From NCBI GenBank assembly GCA_036936605.1, contig JAUPFV010000002.1, positions 269,646,770 to 269,710,769 on the forward strand: DNA of 64,000 bases, read 5' to 3'. The notes below the pieces were generated by a model that did not search any database, was not told where the DNA came from, and worked only from the letters and a program-made list of their open reading frames with translations. Shown piece after piece: positions 56,281 to 64,000 of the stretch. Both the position numbers and the translations under genes were made by a program. Positions within the stretch are counted from its first letter, which is position 1, and each line of letters begins with the position of its first letter. Source of the stretch: Limnanthes douglasii subsp. nivea. Taxonomy: Eukaryota; Streptophyta; Magnoliopsida; Brassicales; Limnanthaceae.

Positions 56281-58841
56281 CTCTATAATCATGGGAAAGG
56301 ATAAACATTAGAAGAGCTCCTCTTTGAAAATGAAAATACACCATAAAAAGGGTAGACATAAGCATGTCAAACGTTCCAAATGTTCTCCATCAGAAATTCC
56401 TACCACTCCGTCCTCTAATCCACATGGGACTCCTCGTCCAACACCTCAAATTCCTCCTCGGAAGTTGACAAGAACTGGCGTTATTTAACTCACCAACAAA
56501 ACCCTCAAACCAATTCTAGAGACTGAATCGAACGTCTCTCCTGCATATTCTATTGCAGTTAAATATGACAACGAAAATGCTAAAGAAGCTCTAACCTTAG
56601 ATCTTGGTGAGGAAAAAGAGTTGACAACTCCCGATGGAAAGCTAATACCAGCTGACGAGGAGAAAATGGCCATTATAGACAAACCTGAGAAAGAGATCGA
56701 TGTTATTGCTCTTCAAATTGAGGAAAAGAATTCTCCTCCAAAGAAAACAGCCAGGTCAAAAGAAGATGTTTTATTGCCCCCTGAAATTGATGCTTTAGTT
56801 GGGAGAAACCTTAAAACAGTCAAAAACAAACATTTACCGGCCTTGCACAAAGTACAATATAAATACTACGATACATTTGAAGAGGCAAAGATAACAATTC
56901 GGTGGGATATTCCTTCTACAATTTCCACCCGCTTACCAACTGCCGGCGAGACCGCATTGTCAGTCAGAGACAATGAAGTATTGTGTATACAGAGTTGATG
57001 AATTGGGGGCTGCGCTATCATCTATACCCTTTCTTCGTGGATTATTTTTAGATGGTCAATCTTTGTCCCAATTAGGTAGAACCCAACATGTGGTTCACTC
57101 TTATGGCCTGCATCATGTCTTCCAGAATTTCGGGGGTAAAATTTTCTTTAGAAAAGTTAGTTGGCCTCTCTCGTTTGGTAAAGAACCTAAACTTCCCCTT
57201 TTATTTTTTGACCTTTGGTTGGGACGAGAAGGTTTTTAAAGACCCGCTCAAGGGAAACAAGAAATGGAAGAATCGTTTTCTCTTTTTTCGAGGGCTTTGG
57301 GAGACGAGATACGAGGCCACTACTGACAATACCCACAAGTTGTCCCTCATATAGACGAACAAAGGTATGCTTCCCCTTTATATTCTTCTAGATTTTTCTT
57401 ATATTTATTCTTATATACTTTCCTTCCTAATTATAAATAGAAATGATTGGCATATCCAAGCCTTGTTCCAATTAAAGCAAAAACAATCTTCACCGAACTA
57501 CATTTGTGGGCCAAGACTGCCTGGTCCGACAGATTTCAGCTATGTTTTACTCCTACCAATGTTTCCAAGAGTCACTTGTGGAGGTTGAATCCATCAATGT
57601 GATTATCCTTGGAAAAAATCATGGTTCCTCCTTCTCAACAAGATGTCTATGACCGGTTGGAAGTAAAAGATGTTGTGGTTTTTCTTACGACGAGAGATAG
57701 GGCCAAGAACCATTTAATTGAAGACTCATATAATTCTTTGAAAAAAGAAGAGGCCTCTGGTGCTGAGACTCGTGCGGATAAAGAAAATACTGACAATTTG
57801 AAGGCTGAGAAACTTGAAGGGTCCAAAAAGCTTTCTACCCAAGCATACAAAAAACTTCCAAGTCAGGTTCCTCCTAAGAAGAAATGCCAACAAAAATTGA
57901 AGGGAATTTTAGAAGAAGTCCCATAAGCTTCGGGGGTTGGTGATTCTCCGGAAAATAAATTAGTTGAGCACACCAAAACCTCACCGAAAAGGATAACCAT
58001 TGAATCTGACTCCTCTCATTCTACATCGATCAATGTGACTGTTTAAGAGCCTCAAGATGATATTCAATATGCTGATTCCACTATTTTGGTTCCTTTTGAG
58101 GCTGGTTCCTCATATAGCTCATTTGAAATTCCTCGAGAAGATGAATTTTCTCTTCACCTTCGCAAGCTCCTTCATTCCTCTGTTACTATTGGAAAAAAGA
58201 TACAGCATTTGAAAAACATGAAAAGTTACTACAAATCCACAGCCTTATTAGCCAAATCACAAGTCGATGAACTAAAACAACAACATTCAAATCTTGAGAA
58301 GCAAGCCGACATCGATTTTTGAAAAACTTATCTCATCTGAGAATTATGTCTGCTTCTTGAAAAGTGTTGCCAAGAAGGGAGAAATATTTACGCAAAGCAA
58401 AACGCCACTAAGGATGCGATCATTGCAGCTTACAAAGAGAGAAATGATAAAGCCACATACGGCTTTAATAGGTGTTTCAAGGATTTTGACAGGGTCGTAA
58501 AAGAAATACAGATTTTGGCTTATGTTAAAAAAGATAAATATGACGATGTTGAAGCTTATACTGCTTAATGTGTAGAAAAATTAATTGTGAGGGACACAAC
58601 CGTTAGGTCTGGGTTGATCATGAAAATTCATGAGCGCTACCCTAATTTGAAGTTGGGTAGTTTCTGGGAACATGTCCTGATCGAATTTCGTCTGCCTAGG
58701 ATATCTTTGAGTGATAGTGAAGATATATTATTTGATAAAGGTGACTTTTCTGAATCTTCCGAATACGAAAATTGTAATAGTCATCACGATCTTCGAGGCA
58801 ATATTGTTAAAGTTTTCACTATATTTGAGGAAAATTTGTAA
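56281..58841 (+). pseudogene. Tat antisense ORF, copy B
   Basis: Convergent with pol. Lys/Ser/Pro-rich start (from ~56281), an acidic region, LPALHKVQYKYYDTFEEAKI and IRWDIPSTIS, then the Transposase_28-like block (MWFTLMACIMSSRISGVKFS, FFRGLWETRYEATTD), and an intron at 57365-57440. Then a Lys-rich hinge, coiled coil (58086-58322, LKQQHSNLEKQ) and C-terminal block with LKLGSFWEHVLIEFRLP and an acidic end at 58841. Frames change near 57000, 57370, 57580 and 58310, with stops near 57354, 57926 and 58570. Confidence 0.8.
57365..57440 (+). other. Conserved intron in Tat antisense ORF, copy B
   Basis: ACAAAG|GTATGCTTCC to TTATAAATAG|AAATGATT, 76 nt, T-rich. Same position as in A and D. Confidence 0.72.
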
Positions 58842-58907
58842 ACTTTCTTATGATTTATGAAGTATATCGCATTTGTAATTATATGTTCACAATGCTTTGA
58901 ATAATTA

Positions 58908-59150
58908 AGACCAACTTTTGTTAGAAAACCTTTTAGGTCCAAAATTAAATTGTTTGAGATCCACTTTCATTTGAAGACCTTTTACGTCCAACATTTAATA
59001 GTCTAAGACCAACTTTCATTGGAAGACCCTTTACGTCCAAAGTTTAATAGTTTAAGACTACCTTTTGTTGGAAGACTCTTCAGGTCCAAAGTTTAATAGT
59101 TTGAGAACAACTTTCGTTGGAAGACCCTTTAGGTCAAAAATTGTAAGAAG
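58908..59150. repeat. ~49-bp tandem repeat in Tat spacer (copy B), ~5 units
   Basis: AGACCAACTTTCATTGGAAG, then ACCCTTTACGTCCAAAGTTT, recurs at a 49-50-bp period. Followed by a TA microsatellite near 59170. Same place as the other Tat spacers, different sequence. Confidence 0.92.
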
Positions 59151-59196
59151 AGTTTTATGGCAAAAACTTATATATATATATATATATCGGCTAATA

Positions 59197-59250
59197 GGAC
59201 ACCTCGTTAAAACCTTCATGTGCCATCAGGGTAGGAAAGAATATGCCACC
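59197..59250 (-). other. Post-pol hairpin motif (copy B)
   Basis: GGACACCTCGTTAAAACCTT, then CATGTGCCATCAGGGTAGG, then AAAGAATATGCC; reverse complement of the copy A motif. Lies ~35 bp beyond the pol end. Confidence 0.75.
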
Positions 59251-59286
59251 GATACTTTACACAAAAACATATATATTTTTTACATT

Positions 59287-60460
59287 CATTCAAAGTATAA
59301 TTTAAGATGCTCTATATTTCATAGGTGATTGAGACTTCTTCCTTCTTTATCATTTATTTAAAACATTCAAGGATTCACTCTTTCTGCTAACTCATATGGA
59401 CCTTCCCAGTTATGACCTAAATTTCCAAGGTGCTTTTCCTTGGTATGGAGAAAAATATTTCTCAACACTTGATCTCCCACTTTAAATTTTCTTCGTTTAA
59501 CCTTAGAAGCACATCTACTTCTCATCAATATTTGATAATGTAGTGAATTTATTTGTGCATGCCTCCTTTTTTCTTCGATTAAATCCAGCTCTATTGCTCT
59601 ATTTGCATTATTGGATTCTTCAAAATATGTTATGACACGATAGCATGGAAACAATTCCTCGGATGGTAATACAAATGGAGTTTATAACGTTTTTTTTCAA
59701 GGAGTTGGGTATGCCCAAACAACGTCTTGCAAATAATCAGGCCATTTTCCTACCTTTCTTTCGAAGTTTTTATTTAACCCATCAAGAATTATTTAGTTGG
59801 TGACTTATACCTGCCCATTTTCTTGTGGGTGAAAAAAAAACTGAAAAACATTGTTGTATCCCTCAAGAGTTACAAAAATTCTTCAAATATTTGTTATAAA
59901 ATTAAGGCCCATTATGTGTATTGATTTTCATTGGAACCCCAAAACGACAACAAATATTCGAAGTGATAAATGTGATTACATCTTTGGCTTTTGTTCCTGC
60001 TAATTGCTCTGCCTCAACCCATTTTAAAAAGTAATCTACTGCCATGATTATTGTATTTCGTCCCCTAGAAGCCATTGGTAGAGATCCAACAAGTTTGATG
60101 CCCCATCAGTCAAACGATAGTGCCTATGATATACTTTCGAGGGAAACTCATGGCTTATAAATTATATTAGAAAATATTTGACAAGTATTGCATCTTTTAA
60201 CCAACTCTTTCGAATCAGAAGAAGTCATAGGTCAGTAGTATCCAGCCAAAACACTTTTCTTATTAGAGCATTGTACCCACAATCCGCGAACCCTTCTTCA
60301 TCGTGTAATTCCGATAATATCATCTGCGATTTATTTTTTTCCCAAACATGGGAGCAAGGGTATACTAAAAGATTTTTTGTACAAGATTCATGCAAGGATC
60401 ATGTACCCATGAAATTTGAAACATATCTTTTTAGACAATGATTTGTTAGCTGGTAATTCA
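59287..60460 (-). pseudogene. Tat copy B integrase (decayed)
   Basis: C-terminal domain at 59654-59287: LMRSRCASKVKRRKFKVGDQ, NIFLHTKEKHLGNLG, then stops and INDKEGRSLNHL. The catalytic core (59660-60170) is recognisable only in pieces (e.g. WGIKLVGSLPMAS at ~60090-60050). The zinc region is near 60300. Confidence 0.72.
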
Positions 60461-62190
60461 TCATTTTCCAAAAACTTGATGATGTCTAGTCTCCAATCCT
60501 TTTTTTCATAAACGGATATTCGCAGGTCTTCATCTATAATCCCAATTACTTTCTCCGAATTTTTGATAATTGACGGGCTTTCCTGCATAATAATGCATTG
60601 ATATTCCTCGGAATATAAAACAGTTGCTAAAGAGTCTGGCACATAATTTTCTTCTCTTCAGACATGTGCATACCTGATTTTTTGATGACTATAGATAAAT
60701 CTTTTAGCACCTTCAAATATTTTACTAATGATTGTTTCAACCTTTGGATTTTCCAGAAGCATGATTAACGAGGAGTTGTGAATCACTAACTAGTTTAACC
60801 TTTTTAGCCCCACGTATTTGTGCAAGCCTTAACCTGATAAAGCCGCATTGTATTTTGCTTCATTATTTGTTGCTCTAAACCCAAAACAGATGGCATGATA
60901 CATTGCTATTCCTTCTGGAGAAACTAACTGTACCCCATCCCCACTTCCTGATATACTCGAGCCTTCATCTGTTCGGATTACACATTATGCTTTGGAAATA
61001 TTCTCATCAATGTCCATATCCGACCGCTCAGAATGAAAATCTACTAAGAAATTTGCTAAGGCTTGTGCTTTGATCCCATTCCTAGGCTCAAACTCAATAT
61101 CAAAATCTCCTAGTTCAACTGACCACTTGGTCATTCTCCCCATAATATCAAGTCTTTGAAGCAAATTTTTTAATGGAAATATGTTCGTACCACGACAAAT
61201 TAAGCTTGAAAATATAGTCTCATTTTTCCATCAACAATTACTAACGCAAGAGCCAATTTTTCTAACTTCATATACCGTGTATCTGCATCTAATAGAGTTA
61301 TGCTGATGTAGTACACTGGTTTTAGAATATTGTCTTCCTCTCCGACTAACATAACACTTACATCATAATCTGAAACTACTACATAAACAAATAATCGTTT
61401 CACTGGAATAGGATTTGTTAGAATTTCTGGTGAAGAAACGTATTCTTTAATCCGGCGAAAAGCCTCAAAATACTCTTGTTTTCCGGTTGTAACAATTTGC
61501 ATGCCTTAAAACCTGGAAGGAAGGAGCGCACTTATCCAAAGAACGAGATATAAATCTCTTCAGCGCTGCCAACCGATCTGTTAATATTTGGACGTCTTGT
61601 ATATTTTGAGGGGGAGTCATAGATGTTAAAGCCTTTAACTGCGTTAGATCGGCTTCAGTCCCTTTCTCACTTACTATATATCCGAGGAATTTTTTTGATC
61701 GAACCCCAAATGTACATTTTTCTGGGTTTAATTTTAAGTTGACCCTTTTTAAGTTAATAAGATCATCAAAATGATCCTCATCCTTAGGAATGTTTACCAG
61801 CATATCATTGATATATACTTCAACATTTCACCCAATTTGTGCCTCAAAGTTTTATTTACCAAACGCTGATAAGTTGCCCCCACATTTTTTAACCCAAACG
61901 CCATTACTTTATAACAGTGCATAACCCTTCAAGTGATCAAAAAAGTGTTCTATTCATCCCTCAGATCTATTTTGAACTGATTATACCTTGCATACACATC
62001 CATAAACGAAAGTAATCGATTTCCTGATATGGAATCTACCAGCTGATCTATCCGTGGGACAAGGAAATGATATTTTGGACAAGCCCTATCCAAATCTATG
62101 AAATCTACGCACATTCGCCACTTTAAATTTTTCTTTTTGGCCAATACTGGATTTGCCGCCCATAAAGGATATTGTGATTCTCGAATGTGC
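60388..62190 (-). pseudogene. Tat copy B RT and RNase H domains (decayed)
   Basis: RT: LKWRMCVDFIDLDRACPK, VPRIDQLVDSISGNRLLSFM, VNLKLNPEKCTFGVRSKKFL. The catalytic motif at ~61815 reads YIND, not YIDD. Native RNase H 61502-61200 (VSDYDVSVMLVGEED, LEKLALALVIV). The archaeal-type RNase H is traceable at ~61000-60600 (ATNNEAKY-like, PDSLATVLY). Confidence 0.8.
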
Positions 62191-62229
62191 CTTATTGTGG
62201 ATAAACGTTATACCTCTGCCATTACCATC

Positions 62230-63362
62230 TTAGATTTTCTTGAGAAAAAGGCCTTTTTGTATTATTGGCCTTACATTATTCTTGATTGATAGGTTATGGA
62301 AAATTATTTCCAGAGGCACCCAAGCTACATCCTCGAAACACCAGGCAAACATATCCAACTTTACGGATACAACTTCAATCAATATTTTCCTTAAACTTGG
62401 AGATAACTTTGTTACAGTCTTCAAAACTTTACCATTTGGATACACATGATCTTCATAACATCCATCAGGAACCAAAAGACCAGGGGACTCCCTCGGATCA
62501 TCAAAAGGGGTTTGCTCCGACGAAGTCCCCGCTAATTGTTATGCTTTTTCTGATTCATTCCCCCAAACTTGCTTGAAAGATAAGGCAATTTGGTAACATT
62601 CTCTAGCCATTTTTTTAATGCTTCTAATTTTTCCACTATTATTACCCACAACATATTTTAAACATTGATGAACTATAGAGATAACAACATGCATCTTTAA
62701 TAGCCTAGACCTCCCAAAGATAGCATTGTATGATGTTGGCGCATCTACTACAATAAACACAATTTAAATTTTTTTCTAAATGGCCCTCGACCAACTCAAC
62801 CACACTTTCAAACTCCCCAACCACTTCAGTTGTCACCCATATGAATCTCATAATAGTTCGGTCCGACCTTCGGATTACAAGAGAGTCAACAATTTTCTTA
62901 TAACTGCTCATGAATAAGATATTGGCGGAGCTGCCTGTGACAATATGAAATCTTTGTACTTGATCTTCAGTTATCGCTGTTGTAATTACCATTGCATCTT
63001 CATGTGGCCTTGCCACATTTTTCATATCATCATCTTTGAAACAGATTATTGGGAAAGGACTTCGATGCAGATATGTTGAGGCACCCACTTCTACCTGAGT
63101 AGTCAAGCTGACTATGTCTCTTTTCCAGGAGATATTCGAATTTCCTGCCACAATATCACCCCCAAAAATTGTTAAAGATTCAAATAATTCACATAAATCA
63201 CTAACCTTTTTCCTCGTGATAATATCTTCCATAATACTAATTTCGTTCCTCCCCTCTTTTGGATCCAAGTATTTTGTTGTAATATCAAAACAATCAATCT
63301 CTTCGGAGATAACTAATGACATTTCTTATTTCGATGCTTCTTTAGCTGCCATATTTTTCTGA
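62230..63362 (-). pseudogene. Tat copy B protease and linker (decayed)
   Basis: Protease ~62960-62540: catalytic Asp lost (IVTGSSANILF), then the YNAIFGRSRL end block. Upstream linker 63322-63000 (ITRKKVSDLCELFESLTIFG, GGDIV) matches the same part of copy A. The pre-RT segment (MFAWCFEDVAWVPLEIIFHN) is at 62475-62230. Confidence 0.8.
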
Positions 63363-64000
63363 GAGTGTTTCTTTACAAAGTTTGTCAATTCCCATTTTCA
63401 ATTACCGATTGTATTTATTTTTTCAATGTTATGCATTCGTTTGTGTCATGCCCAACATTTTCATGATACTTGCAATATATGTTTTTTTTAAATTTATCTC
63501 CGACTTTGAATAGGGAAAGGCTTGCAAAATTGTACTTGACTTCGAGTTTTATCAAATAAGCCACGCACTCAGTCAAATTTACGAAATGATCTGGACAAAT
63601 CCATTTGTTGGATATTGACCTATCTATATGTTGTGTGCTGTTACTTTAGTTTGCGTGTTTATACAAGGTGGCTGGGTATTAACAAAAGATCTTTGGAACT
63701 GGTTCTGCTCCAACTAATCACTAGAACCCATTTCAGAAGCCTGAGTTTCTTCCACCGATATTCTTTTTTCAATTTGATCAAGTAGAGCCCCAATCACCAT
63801 TGCTTAACTTCCATCCACAATATAATTTTAATATTCCTGGGAGAAGTCCCATTCGATAAGCTCCCAAAGCTATAGAGTCTTTACAATATTCCATATGATT
63901 TTTTGCTTTGACAAAACGGTTGGTATAATTTTTCAAACTTTCTCCAACATTTTTCCTACAGTATATTATGCTGTCACCATTAGCTTGAAATTTCTTACTT
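63363..64000 (-). pseudogene. Tat copy B gag, continues beyond the window
   Basis: Broken frames with gag patterns on the minus strand: FQANGDSIIYCRKNVGESLK, NYTNRFVKAKNHMEYC, ALGAYRMGLLPG (63990-63810) and the knuckle side toward 63420 (KYHENVGHDTNEC-like). Stops and frameshifts throughout; the 5' part and 5' LTR lie outside. Confidence 0.72.

Overview
The window looks like plant nuclear DNA from a gene-poor, probably pericentromeric region, most likely a eudicot. It is AT-rich and contains spliceosomal-type introns, TATAAATA boxes, plant LTR retrotransposons (Tat-like and Athila-like Ty3/gypsy, plus a Ty1/copia remnant), plant L1 LINEs with a C-terminal RNase H, and two BED/hAT DNA transposons. 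I found no convincing host gene, no bacterial-type operon, no CRISPR array and no rRNA. Almost every coding stretch belongs to a mobile element, and nearly all are broken by stops, frameshifts or deletions.

Layout. 1-3971: 3' part of a decayed Tat antisense ORF (copy D) with a ~99% identical 720-bp duplication. 4380-7500: a hAT transposon (hAT-1) with a 568-codon open stretch and a divergent promoter region. 7508-7924: 5' fragment of a plant transposon-like gene, cut by the LTR of Tat copy A. 7925-16833: Tat copy A (+), with gag-pol interrupted by a 342-bp solo LTR and a convergent antisense ORF. 16834-37205: Tat copy C (-), whose antisense ORF is split by an Athila-like element (19163-30440, target duplication CATAA). 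The right LTR of that element is in turn split by hAT-2 (25721-29267, target duplication CGAGCAAT). This is a four-level nest: A holds C, C holds the Athila-like element, which holds hAT-2. 37206-51000: three LINE relics on the minus strand (the third nearly full length), a small Tat fragment, a tRNA-Cys relic and short tandem repeats. 51360-52165: a minisatellite rich in GAGCATG. 53970-55033: copia LTR, primer site and gag remnant. 55034-64000: Tat copy B (-), running off the window.

The shared design of the four Tat copies is the main point. Gag-pol runs one way. Between the end of pol and the 3' LTR lies an ORF on the opposite strand, convergent with pol. It encodes a protein with a Transposase_28-like N-terminal domain, a coiled-coil/basic middle and a conserved C-terminal tail. 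A 60-78 nt intron sits at the same codon position in all four copies: its splice sites are intact in three and both mutated in one. A hairpin-like motif follows the pol stop, and a copy-specific tandem-repeat spacer separates the two convergent genes. Antisense ORFs in Tat elements are already known from Grande and relatives; the conserved intron, the antisense-ORF TATA box and the post-pol hairpin are what this window adds for inspection.
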